This document shows, one piece after another, positions 36,863 through 45,184 of a DNA stretch of 49,271 nucleotides. Each line of letters begins with the position of its first letter. Within the stretch, counting starts at the first letter, position 1. The DNA is from Ruminiclostridium cellobioparum DSM 1351 = ATCC 15832 (GTDB lineage Bacteria > Bacillota > Clostridia > Acetivibrionales > DSM-1351), in assembly GCF_000621505.1 (NCBI RefSeq), contig NZ_JHYD01000048.1, forward strand, positions 1 to 49,271, written 5' to 3'. A program made the translations under genes and the position numbers. Below the pieces are notes generated by a model. It searched no databases. It saw only the letters and a list, made by a program, of their open reading frames with translations, and was not told the DNA's origin.

Positions 36863-37539
36863 ACTGATTCTCCCTCCTTTCATATATAAGACAATCGAAT
36901 TTCAAAAACGTTACATTTTAAACGCTATTTAATTTTACCATTAATGTACATTATTTGTAATAAACATCTTGTAAATAACCGCACAACTAAATAATTACTA
37001 TATTCATTGTTTAATTTTATGGTATTTATGGTAAATATTTGCAATTTAATGTATAATAAATTGTAAAGCCTGGATTGCTGCTGTCAACTATTTTATGAAG
37101 GGGGGTAAAATACTTAAAGACAATAACCTGATATATGATCCTGGTTTCTTGTTATACTGCCAATTCTGAATGTACCAGCCATACCCGTCCGAAAGTAAAA
37201 AATAATCTTTCGATCCGGCCGGGTACTCCCGCTTAAAACCCGTACCCTGTAGCAGAACTCAGGGTTAGTTGTAAATTAGATCTTGAGATAAGAGGTTTAA
37301 TATTATCATTATTTCAATCTGTAAAGAATTTCAGTGCCGAATTCCAATCCGATATTTAATTCTCAATGCAAGTTATTAATCACTCCATTACAAAAACTAC
37401 ATTTACAGAGATTAGTTATGGTGAAACGCCTTATGTACAAGACGTGCAGCAGGACAAGTTTTTAAACAACCTTAAAATTGTGAATATCTTTCTGAAGTCA
37501 CTTTTTACGGTTGGAATATTTTAATAGGAGATGAAAAAA
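36863..37539. other. Long non-coding region before the GH30 gene
   Basis: About 680 bases, AT-rich, with no convincing gene. It must hold the sigma and GH30 promoters. Around 37190-37250 several complementary blocks occur (CGAAAG with CTTTCG, then GGGTAC with GTACCC), which could be a structured leader. A 24-codon frame (ATG at 37095) is probably chance. No known riboswitch class was recognised. Confidence 0.5.
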
Positions 37540-39009
37540 ATGAATTTGAGCGTTAAAAAAACAATCAGCACATTACTGGTTTGCTTAATTGTAATGTCAA
37601 TGGTATTCACCGTACCGGTATCCCAAGTTTTAGCAGCCAGTGACGTATCAGTGAATTTATCTGCAGAAAAACAAGTGATTCGCGGTTTTGGGGGAATGAA
37701 CTACCCCGCCTGGCAAGGTTCAGATTTGACGGCAGCCCAAAGAGAAACGGCCTTTGGCAATGGACAGGGGCAGTTAGGATTTTCTATTTTAAGAATCCAT
37801 GTTGATCCCGATAAAAATACCTGGGCCAATGAATTGGATACAGCAAAAGCAGCCATTAAAAATGGAGCAATAGTTTTTGCTTCGCCCTGGAGCCCTCCAA
37901 GTGAAATGGTTCAGACCGTAAATGGCCAAAGACATGTGAAGCCCGATATGTATGCAGCATATGCAAAACATCTTAACGATTTCGTTTCATTCATGAAACA
38001 AAATGGCGTGGATCTGTATGCCATTTCTGTCCAGAATGAGCCTGATTATGGAGACGAGTGGACCTGGTGGACCCCACAGGAAATGCTTACCTTTATGAAG
38101 AATAATGCCGGCTCAATTAATTGCAGAGTAATAGCGCCTGAGTCCTTCCAATATCTGAAAAATATTTCGGACCCTATTCTGAACGATCCTCAGGCACTGG
38201 CAAACCTGGATATACTCGGCGCTCACCTTTACGGTACCCAGGTCAGCAACTTTCCCTATCCCCTTTTCAAACAAAAGGGCGCTGGAAAAGATCTCTGGAT
38301 GACAGAAGTATACTACCCAAACAGTGAAGCAAACTCCGCAGACCGCTGGCCCGAGGCACTGGATGTTGCTCAGCATATGCACAATGCCATGGTAGAGGCA
38401 GATTTCCAGGCATATGTATGGTGGTTTATCCGAAGGCAGTACGGTCCTATGAAAGAGGACGGTACCATGAGCAAGCGCGGTGCTATGATGTCTCATTTCT
38501 CCAAATATGTACGTCCTGGCTATGTAAGGGTTGATGCAACAAAAAATCCTAATACAAACGTATACATATCTGCCTATAAAGGTGATAACAAAGTTGTTAT
38601 TGTTGCCATTAACAAAGGAACCGCCGCAGTAAGCCAAAGATTTGCCCTGCAGAGCGGCTCAGTATCAGGATTATCCACCTGGGTAACAGATAGCAGCAGG
38701 AATCTTGCGGCCGGAACTGTTAATGTATCCGGAAGTTCTTTTACAGCTCAGCTTCCAGCCCAAAGTGTTACGACCTTTGTAGGCAACCTGGGAGCTTCGG
38801 TGAAAAAGGGCGATTTAAATTCCGATGGATCAATAGATGCCCTGGATTTAACGGTACTGAGAAAACACCTTTTGGGTATCGAGCTTTTGACAAATGAAGC
38901 ATTGGCTGATTTAGATGCTAACGGAGGAGTCGATGCCCTGGATTTATCGCTGCTCAGACAATATTTGCTGGGTATTATCCCCGGTTTTCCCGGGGAAAGC
39001 GGCACATAA
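37540..39009 (+). CDS. Cellulosomal GH30 subfamily 8 glucuronoxylanase with dockerin
   Basis: 489 residues from ATG at 37540, preferred over ATG at 37531 because AGGAG directly abuts the latter and is correctly spaced for the former. Signal peptide (~1-30), (beta/alpha)8 GH30 domain with side beta-sheet (~33-420), dockerin (~425-485). Catalytic acid Glu167 in SVQNEPD and nucleophile Glu256 in WMTEVYYPN. The WWFIRRQYGPM motif carries the Arg that in GH30_8 recognises the glucuronic acid side group. Predicted activity: endo-cleavage of glucuronoxylan one step from the methyl-glucuronosyl branch. The dockerin uses Ala-Leu pairs (DALDLTVLRK, DALDLSLLRQ). It works with the Rex-like GH8 and the GH9 enzymes on plant cell wall. 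Monocistronic by appearance. Confidence 0.94.
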   Translation: MNLSVKKTISTLLVCLIVMSMVFTVPVSQVLAASDVSVNLSAEKQVIRGFGGMNYPAWQGSDLTAAQRETAFGNGQGQLGFSILRIHVDPDKNTWANELDTAKAAIKNGAIVFASPWSPPSEMVQTVNGQRHVKPDMYAAYAKHLNDFVSFMKQNGVDLYAISVQNEPDYGDEWTWWTPQEMLTFMKNNAGSINCRVIAPESFQYLKNISDPILNDPQALANLDILGAHLYGTQVSNFPYPLFKQKGAGKDLWMTEVYYPNSEANSADRWPEALDVAQHMHNAMVEADFQAYVWWFIRRQYGPMKEDGTMSKRGAMMSHFSKYVRPGYVRVDATKNPNTNVYISAYKGDNKVVIVAINKGTAAVSQRFALQSGSVSGLSTWVTDSSRNLAAGTVNVSGSSFTAQLPAQSVTTFVGNLGASVKKGDLNSDGSIDALDLTVLRKHLLGIELLTNEALADLDANGGVDALDLSLLRQYLLGIIPGFPGESGT

Positions 39010-39113
39010 ATAAATATACTATGCTTTATAAAATGGAATACTTATCGTGATCTTAATATGCTGCCGACCTCCATATAATGCCGGGGCAATCAGTTACCAT
39101 AAAAATAAAAACT

Positions 39114-39152
39114 CCCGGACCTGAATCTTTTTTCGCAAGGTTCAGGTCCGGG
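39114..39152 (-). terminator. Intrinsic terminator of the beta-helix protein gene
   Basis: CCCGGACCTGAA pairs with TTCAGGTCCGGG (12 bp, extended inward by AATCTT/AAGGTT). In the minus direction the stem is followed by AGTTTTTATTTTTAT, a good T-run. It lies 47 bases after the end of the beta-helix gene and 104 bases after GH30. Its sequence resembles the hairpins at 35618 and 46778. Confidence 0.85.
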
Positions 39153-39198
39153 GAACATCACAAGTATACTGGTTATTAAGATGAAATTTACATAAAAA

Positions 39199-40308
39199 TT
39201 ATTTACCAAAATCTAATGAGCCATCAAAGCTGTTTCCATCAAAAGTAGTGCCGGTGAAATCAATATCCGGGATAATATTTTTATCAAAATTAAATGTTTT
39301 ATTATCCTTGAATTTACAATTGGTAAACTTTATTCCACTGGACAAACTAACTGCCAATATATTTGTATCTTTTATAAATGCCTCATTTTCAGATATCTCA
39401 CATTTATCGTAAACAATATTTGACGAAGAATAAATATTAATTAAATTAGAGCTTTCACATTTCCTGAATATGCTGTTGGTAAATGTAAAATCCTTGCAGT
39501 CACTCATTGTCATTGCTCCGTTGGTACACTCCTCAATAATGGAATTATTAAATTTTAAATTCTCAGTATTCATGGCAATAATACCGTAAGTCCCGCAGCC
39601 ATATAAGATGCTGCTTGAAATATCTATGTCCTTTGATGAATTAAAATTCAACACACCCCCGGCACACTCACCCTTCTCTATGGTATGCCCGGCTTTAATA
39701 TTTTTTAATGATATTTTATTACAATATATAAATGTGAAAACATCCGCATATCTTGGCTCAACAACTATTTCAGCGGGTTTATCCCCTATACCTTCCAACG
39801 TCAGATTATAAATTTCATCCAGTATCAGTTCATTGCCGTCGAACTCTTCTTTCCAATAGATGTTCTTACGTTCACTGTACCCCTGTTTCAAATCAGATAA
39901 ATTATAAATTCCAGGTTTCAGCTTGATATGCTTGTTTGAGCCAAGTGCGGCAAACAGTTCCTCAACATTGGATACCGTAACTTCCTGTACTTTAATGTCA
40001 GTTTTTTTGCCTATGTAGATACTCTTTGTATTACCGTCCCAACTGACATCTTTCCCAAATATTTTACTTATTGCTGCAACAGGTACATATGTAACACCAT
40101 TTGAAATAAAGGGTTCAATTGTTTCTCCGTTAGCGCCCTTAGGTTGTGAAAGGACTCCATCCACATAAATTTTTATGTTATCATATACAACCGATATCTT
40201 ATTTTCCATAGGTTCCGCTAAAACAGTTATTCCCAGTGCAGATACCCCTAAAACCGCTGTAAATAGCAATCCTGAAATAAAGCCTTTAAGTTTGTCCTTG
40301 TTTATCAT
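39199..40308 (-). CDS. Secreted beta-helix protein with copper-amine-oxidase-like N-terminal domain
   Basis: 369 residues. Signal peptide (~1-31); a stalk-like domain of the copper amine oxidase N-terminal family (~35-100) with FISNGVTYVPVAAISKIFGK and VSWDGNTKSIYIGKK; then a right-handed parallel beta-helix (~110-360) with about ten irregular turns of the type LKFNNSIIEECTNGAMTM. The family includes pectate-lyase-like enzymes and surface proteins, but the lyase Asp/Arg triad was not identified, so enzymatic activity is uncertain. AGGAACTTAA-type ribosome binding site before ATG. Followed by its own terminator. Probably attached to or released around the cell envelope. Confidence 0.85.
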   Translation of the reverse strand: MINKDKLKGFISGLLFTAVLGVSALGITVLAEPMENKISVVYDNIKIYVDGVLSQPKGANGETIEPFISNGVTYVPVAAISKIFGKDVSWDGNTKSIYIGKKTDIKVQEVTVSNVEELFAALGSNKHIKLKPGIYNLSDLKQGYSERKNIYWKEEFDGNELILDEIYNLTLEGIGDKPAEIVVEPRYADVFTFIYCNKISLKNIKAGHTIEKGECAGGVLNFNSSKDIDISSSILYGCGTYGIIAMNTENLKFNNSIIEECTNGAMTMSDCKDFTFTNSIFRKCESSNLINIYSSSNIVYDKCEISENEAFIKDTNILAVSLSSGIKFTNCKFKDNKTFNFDKNIIPDIDFTGTTFDGNSFDGSLDFGK

Positions 40309-40504
40309 TTAAGTTCCTCCAAGTTTAATATTTTATTTATAATACATGCTTTCCCGGATAATTTTTATATTAATATTTTATATTAATAGCCAGATAATTA
40401 CAATTAGGATAAGACCCCTTATTCAGGCTCATTTGTGAAGCTCGAATTTCCGTCATATTGCAGGTATACAAATACCAAATATACCATATACCTAAATTGT
40501 GCCA

Positions 40505-41557
40505 TTAATCCATTTTGGAATCGTGGAACTTTTTAAGCCAATCTTTTTTATTTTTTATTTCGCTTTTTGATAGCCTATATATTTCCTGACTATAATTTTT
40601 TAGCAGGCTTCTTTTGTTAAAATCAAAGAGAGTCTCATCACCTTCCGAGTTTTCTTTATCTAACGTAAAACATTCTCCCTGGTTATTCCATGTATAACGC
40701 ACTCTTCTATTTGCAGAAAATAGAAACGCATCATCCGGATTTTCTAATTCATTCGCATTGCTGTTTGTGAATTTTATTTCATAATTGACATCTATATAAA
40801 ACCCATCCTGGGAATCTGTTAAGAGGTAAAATGGTTTTATTTCAGACATTGTACCATTTATTGTTATATATGCAAGTTGACTTGATGACCCCCAATCACT
40901 TTTTTGTGTAATATATCTTAAATCTTCAGATATACCATTATTTCTTATTCCATACCATACGTCATCAAATTCAATAATGCCTGTACCATAAGCATTAAGT
41001 TGCTTAAATACAAGCCATGCCCTTTTTGAATTAACATCTTCTTCTATCCTGAAATTAGGCTCATAATTAAGATTCCTGCCTGGCAAATTAATGTTTCCCA
41101 TATAAGTTATATTACTTTTGTCCTCTTCAAATACAAGATAACTTAATCCTGCTGCAGGTAATACCATCTCGATTAAACCAATATTCTTTGAAGTATATTG
41201 AAGTTTAAAATGATAGAGATGTGCTGAAATTATTCCCTCCCTTTTCTCAGTATCGTCAAGAATGCTATTTTTTACTTCAATGCCATACTCTTTTAAGGTA
41301 CTATTGACAACCTCTATGGGTTTTTCATTGATTCTATTCACAATATCATTTGTATTAATTTTGTTAACTAATAAATTTAAATTATCAGAATTAGAAGAAT
41401 GTAATGTGGTGGTTGAAATATCTCCTTTTTGTATTTCTGTTTTTGTAGATTTAATATTAACTCCAACGCCGGTATTTTCAGGCTTATCCAAAATAGTAGA
41501 GACCAAAAGGAATAATATAATGAGCAATAAAAAGCATATAATTTTTGCATTTTTCAT
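40505..41557 (-). CDS. Uncharacterised exported protein, paralogue of the 19292-20260 lipoprotein
   Basis: 350 residues with an N-terminal hydrophobic segment (~5-21), IICFLLLIILFLLVS, but no lipobox Cys, so it is a signal anchor or cleaved signal. The body shares motif order with the lipoprotein at 19292-20260: PNFRIEEDVNSKRAWLVFKQ, then AYGTGIIEFDDVWYG, a beta-rich stretch, and IYRLSKSEIKNKKDWLKKFH near the C-terminus. Downstream of the MerR gene on the same strand, with a terminator between, so it is its own unit. No known domain recognised. Confidence 0.78.
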   Translation of the reverse strand: MKNAKIICFLLLIILFLLVSTILDKPENTGVGVNIKSTKTEIQKGDISTTTLHSSNSDNLNLLVNKINTNDIVNRINEKPIEVVNSTLKEYGIEVKNSILDDTEKREGIISAHLYHFKLQYTSKNIGLIEMVLPAAGLSYLVFEEDKSNITYMGNINLPGRNLNYEPNFRIEEDVNSKRAWLVFKQLNAYGTGIIEFDDVWYGIRNNGISEDLRYITQKSDWGSSSQLAYITINGTMSEIKPFYLLTDSQDGFYIDVNYEIKFTNSNANELENPDDAFLFSANRRVRYTWNNQGECFTLDKENSEGDETLFDFNKRSLLKNYSQEIYRLSKSEIKNKKDWLKKFHDSKMD

Positions 41558-41696
41558 TTTCCTATTCCTTTCTCATAATATTAAGGGGGTTCGTAATAAA
41601 AGTTGATTGCAAACTATATTGGTATTTTACAACTTATTACCAGAATATAAGTTACAAAATTGTAATATTAATCTACAAAGTTCATATCCCGGAAAT

Positions 41697-41739
41697 AAAA
41701 AATCCAGAGATACCCATTAAATCGGTATTTCTGGATTTT
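41697..41739 (-). terminator. Terminator of the merR-type gene
   Basis: AAAATCCAGAGATACC pairs with GGTATTTCTGGATTTT with one G-U pair, an 8-9 base loop, and T-rich sequence past the stem in the minus direction. It sits 40 bases after the MerR stop codon and insulates the next gene. Confidence 0.85.
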
Positions 41740-41778
41740 GTATTTTTCTTAACTCATGTAAATTTCTTATACACATAA

Positions 41779-42486
41779 CTAATATTTCCGAAAAACTTCG
41801 TTAGGCAGCTTTATTAACTGCAAATGTAATATAGGCAGTAAACCATTTATATTTTCAACACATTTCTCAACTTCCTGCTTTTGTTCTTCCTGGGATAAGT
41901 TGCTGTCAAGCATGGGACTTCTTATATAATTTATAAAGGCATTCTTTTCAATATCAGCCAGTTCTTTAAGCTTTGTTACGATATCCTTTGCCACAGTCAA
42001 CGGTACACCCAGATCAATAAAGTATTTAACAAATCTGCAGACTGTCATGCTATAGGCCGGAAACATTGTATTACTCTTGTCTGTCGAGATAATTATGCGG
42101 AGATCAATCAGTTCGTTTATATTTTCGTCACTAAAACCAATTTCCTTGATTTGCGATATGCTGACCTGGTTTTGATCAACGCCAAATGGCAGCAATTTAT
42201 TTACAGACTCAAGTATCTGCAAACCAAAACCATTTATTGTATTTGTATCGTAGTTTACCAACCTCTTTATTTGATTCAACGTAAAATCAGCATTCCTCAT
42301 TTTTTCAATAACCTTTAATTTCTCTATAAATTCTTCATCATAGTAGGCCATATTCTTCGCGGATTTTTGCGGTGCTGGCAAAAGGCCCTCTTTAATATAA
42401 AAATTAATTGTGGCCCGAGTCATATTAGTTAATTTTTCAAGTTCCCTCATTGGAATCTTTTTCTTGCGCTCGGATTCATCCTTCAT
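41779..42486 (-). CDS. MerR-family transcriptional regulator
   Basis: 235 residues. Winged helix-turn-helix at the N-terminus: MRELEKLTNMTRATINFYIK, EGLLPAP, AYYDEEFIEKLKVIEKMRNA. The long C-terminal part (~90-235) is helical and has no known effector domain or metal-binding Cys pattern. It is divergent from the condensation-type protein gene, with a symmetric operator-promoter between them. It is likely to control that gene and itself. Effector unknown. Confidence 0.9.
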   Translation of the reverse strand: MKDESERKKKIPMRELEKLTNMTRATINFYIKEGLLPAPQKSAKNMAYYDEEFIEKLKVIEKMRNADFTLNQIKRLVNYDTNTINGFGLQILESVNKLLPFGVDQNQVSISQIKEIGFSDENINELIDLRIIISTDKSNTMFPAYSMTVCRFVKYFIDLGVPLTVAKDIVTKLKELADIEKNAFINYIRSPMLDSNLSQEEQKQEVEKCVENINGLLPILHLQLIKLPNEVFRKY

Positions 42487-42506
42487 CTTATCACCCCGTC
42501 ATTGAA

Positions 42507-42569
42507 AGTATAAATTAAAGCTTTTTACTTGTCAATTTTGTTGACAAAACTATTAAACTTGAATATATT
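42507..42569. promoter_or_regulatory. Symmetric divergent promoter with MerR-type operator
   Basis: TTGTCAA (42529-42535) and TTGACAA (42541-42547) form a perfect 7-bp inverted repeat with 5 bases between. Each arm supplies a -35 element. Plus strand: TTGACA (42541-42546), 17 bases, TATATT (42564-42569). Minus strand: TTGACA (42534-42529), 16 bases, TATACT (42512-42507). One dimer bound here would contact both promoters. Confidence 0.82.
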
Positions 42570-42646
42570 ATGTATTAAGTAACACCTTTTACTTTGTGAC
42601 ATATATTACATTAAGCAAGCAATGAATAAAATGGGGGTTATTTTAT

Positions 42647-43906
42647 ATGAAGTACAAAGCTGAAATTTTTGATCATTTACAATATTTATATAACACGACA
42701 GGCTTTAACGATCACCAGGTACATTGTGTAATCAAATTTGAGAAAAAGGTTGATTCTATTGCTATGAAAAAAGCTGTTGAAATATTGATTAATACTGTAC
42801 CTATATTATCACGAGTATACAAACACGGCAACAGCAGTCCGTTTTGGGAGGACTCTGGAAAAATACATATATCAGAGTATTTTTATGTTGTGGAAAGTTA
42901 TAAAGAATTTGAAGCTTTTACTTTTTCCAAAACAGATGAAGAGTTTGGCCCGCAGATTAAAATTTGTTTGCTGCGATCAGAAAGCGATTCACTGTCCATT
43001 GTAATTAACCATATGATTACTGATGGTGCGGGAATCAAGCAATGTGCCTATCTTTTATCTGAAATATACTCACGGCTTCTTATAGATCCGGATTATAAGC
43101 CCGAATATGTCATTGACAGTGACAGAGGCTTTAAGCATGTCATTTCAGGATTAAGTTTAAAAGATAAAATCAAAATCCTCATATTCAATAAAAAAGATAA
43201 CAATCAAAGCAGCGACCACAAATTCCCAATGAGTAGAAATAAGAGTATTTCACCTTTTATACTGACTCACGAGGTTTCAACTGAAAGGTATGCACAAATC
43301 CGGAATTTTTGTAAAATAAACAAGGTAACCGTAAATGATGTAATGCTTACTGCATATTTTAGAGTTCTGTCAAGAATATTAAAAATCGACGGAGAACTCT
43401 TTGGTATACCAATTATGATCGATATGAGAAGACATTTAAAGGATAAAAACTTAAATTCGCTTACTAATCTTTCTTCAACTGTAATTATAAATGCATGTGT
43501 TTATCAGGAGGAGAGTTTCTCTCAAACTTTAGAAAAAATAAGTAATGAAATGAAAAATAAAAAAAAGAATTATTTAGGGCTAAATACTTTCTTAAAATTA
43601 GACACTTTATTTAGGTTTTGTAAAGGCAGCCTTCCTTATAAAATACTAAAGCATTCATTAAAAAATCCCAATATATGTATGACGAACATTGGAATCATTG
43701 ACTCAAAAAAGTTAGTATTCGAAGGCTCTCCTATTTCTAATGCTTATATTTGCGGATCAATTAAATACCGTCCACATTTTCAGATGGCTGTAAGCAGTTT
43801 TAACAATAGGATGACACTAAGTGTTAATTTGTATGGCAGTCAAGAAGATCGTGATACTATTAGAGAGTTTTTCTCTCTAATAGATGCTGAATTAATAAAA
43901 CTTTGA
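42647..43906 (+). CDS. Stand-alone condensation-domain-type acyltransferase
   Basis: 419 residues of the chloramphenicol-acetyltransferase/NRPS condensation fold. The active-site motif is NHMITDGAG, i.e. HxxxDG with His122 as general base; the first His of the full HHxxxDG is Asn. A later PIMIDMRRHL is the DFGxG-like or strand region. There is no adenylation or carrier domain and no NRPS nearby, so it is more like WS/DGAT, alcohol acyltransferase or Pap enzymes that join an acyl thioester to an alcohol or amine. GGGGG is at 8-base spacing before ATG. Controlled by the divergent MerR regulator. Substrate unknown. Confidence 0.85.
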   Translation: MKYKAEIFDHLQYLYNTTGFNDHQVHCVIKFEKKVDSIAMKKAVEILINTVPILSRVYKHGNSSPFWEDSGKIHISEYFYVVESYKEFEAFTFSKTDEEFGPQIKICLLRSESDSLSIVINHMITDGAGIKQCAYLLSEIYSRLLIDPDYKPEYVIDSDRGFKHVISGLSLKDKIKILIFNKKDNNQSSDHKFPMSRNKSISPFILTHEVSTERYAQIRNFCKINKVTVNDVMLTAYFRVLSRILKIDGELFGIPIMIDMRRHLKDKNLNSLTNLSSTVIINACVYQEESFSQTLEKISNEMKNKKKNYLGLNTFLKLDTLFRFCKGSLPYKILKHSLKNPNICMTNIGIIDSKKLVFEGSPISNAYICGSIKYRPHFQMAVSSFNNRMTLSVNLYGSQEDRDTIREFFSLIDAELIKL

Positions 43907-44013
43907 TGAATTGGCAGAGAATCGACCAATTAAATCAAATTAAATATCAAATTTACAAATACTCAAATACAAACGGCTGAGAGTCCTCCTTAAAACCATA
44001 TTATAAGGTTAAA

Positions 44014-44712
44014 TCAATATTTTACTCCCTGCAGAACATGTTTCTTTCCGCCACATCCAGGATATTTATTAAGTATAAACCCAGCTTCTATGAGGGCGCT
44101 TTTTACATCACTTGCCACAGTAAAAGTGGAACATGTACCTCCCTGTTTTGTCTTTTCTCCAATTGCCATAAGCAACTCAGGCCGCCAAATTGAAGGGTTC
44201 TTTTTGGGACTATGCCCATCGAGAAACCAGACATCACAGGATTTCTCCAAGGATTCAACCATTTCAAGTGCTTCTCCTATCCAAAGATTCAGCTCAATCG
44301 TTCCAAATGACTTCTGTATTTTCGCTGAATGCCAACCTGCCACGGTGATATCAATACTTCGATATGTTTCCACAAGTGCATCGATCTCCCCACTGACTCG
44401 ATCTTTAAATCCACTTAGGATATCGAGCATTCTCTCAGGACTCAAAGGGTACAGTTCAACTGAGTTATATTCTATAGAAATATTTTTCAAACCACTTTTT
44501 TTAACAAACTCCATAAGCGCAACTACCACACGCCCAGCGCCAAAGCCTGTTTCACCAATGATAAAAGGGGTTCTCGATTCTATCCCCATAGTAATTCTCT
44601 CAATTAGATTATTATTCGTAAAATAGATCTGCTGTGCTTCATTCAGCGCATCCACTACATCAAAATAACGATCATCAAACTGTTCATTCACAAGCTTGGA
44701 TGGTATTAACAT
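44014..44712 (-). CDS. mnmD: MnmD-like tRNA (5-methylaminomethyl-2-thiouridine) methyltransferase
   Basis: 232 residues. The protein matches the MnmC methyltransferase half (Methyltransf_30/DUF752) found alone in Gram-positives: DDRYFDVVDALNEAQQIYFT near the N-terminus, SAM motif FIIGETGFGAGR, and DVWFLDGHSPKKNPSIWRPE, then GFILNKYPGCGGKKHVLQG at the end. The reaction would be the last step of mnm5s2U synthesis at tRNA wobble U34. Usual motif I is GETGFGTGLN; here Ala-Gly-Arg replaces Thr-Gly-Leu, a small divergence. Single gene, convergent with the condensation-type protein gene. Confidence 0.85.
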   Translation of the reverse strand: MLIPSKLVNEQFDDRYFDVVDALNEAQQIYFTNNNLIERITMGIESRTPFIIGETGFGAGRVVVALMEFVKKSGLKNISIEYNSVELYPLSPERMLDILSGFKDRVSGEIDALVETYRSIDITVAGWHSAKIQKSFGTIELNLWIGEALEMVESLEKSCDVWFLDGHSPKKNPSIWRPELLMAIGEKTKQGGTCSTFTVASDVKSALIEAGFILNKYPGCGGKKHVLQGVKY

Positions 44713-45184
44713 AGTTCACATTTTCCTTTTCATTTTATAATTCATATAATTATTTCACATTTTTCAATAACATCTAAGGAATTTATGGTTTTCACTGTAG
44801 ATTTTGAGCTCTCTTTCAAACTGCTATTATTTTATCCAAAGCAATCTAGTTATTATAGCATTTTTACATTATTATAGCAACTTGTACAAATTATTGAACT
44901 CGCCATCTATAATCGTCTCTTATAATATTTTAGATATAAATACGTAATGTTTCGGCTTAGGTATTTTCTTAGAAGAACCTGAAGCATTTATCATGGAAAT
45001 GAAAGAAGTTAAAGAACTCATTCAAATATTTTCTGATTGTTAAACCTCTCTTGCATCAGAAGTTATACTGGGAAACTCCGATATTACCCTTGAAAATTCA
45101 CATATTGGAAATGGGAGTGGTTATGTAGACTGAATTATAATTATTTATAGTCTCCTTGACAATTTTTAAAGTGTTTTCTTATTT
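44713..45184. other. Gene-remnant region with repeat copy 1
   Basis: About 470 bases with no intact gene. At 44948-45043 a short open frame encodes a protein-like tail, FLEEPEAFIMEMKEVKELIQ, then a stop; it has no start and looks like a leftover of a deleted gene. It runs into the repeat at 45025-45133. Confidence 0.6.
45025..45133 (+). repeat. Direct repeat copy 1 (gene tail)
   Basis: The last 69 bases (45065-45133) match 47935-48003 at 68 of 69 positions, and weaker similarity reaches back to 45025. Read on the plus strand it is a reading frame that ends in TGA: ILGNSDITLENSHIGNGSGY then VD. It is probably the 3' end of a vanished gene. Confidence 0.85.

Noticed and set aside
37095-37169. 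24-codon open frame with G-rich start in the GH30 leader
   Set aside because: No separate ribosome binding site and no match to a known peptide; probably chance.
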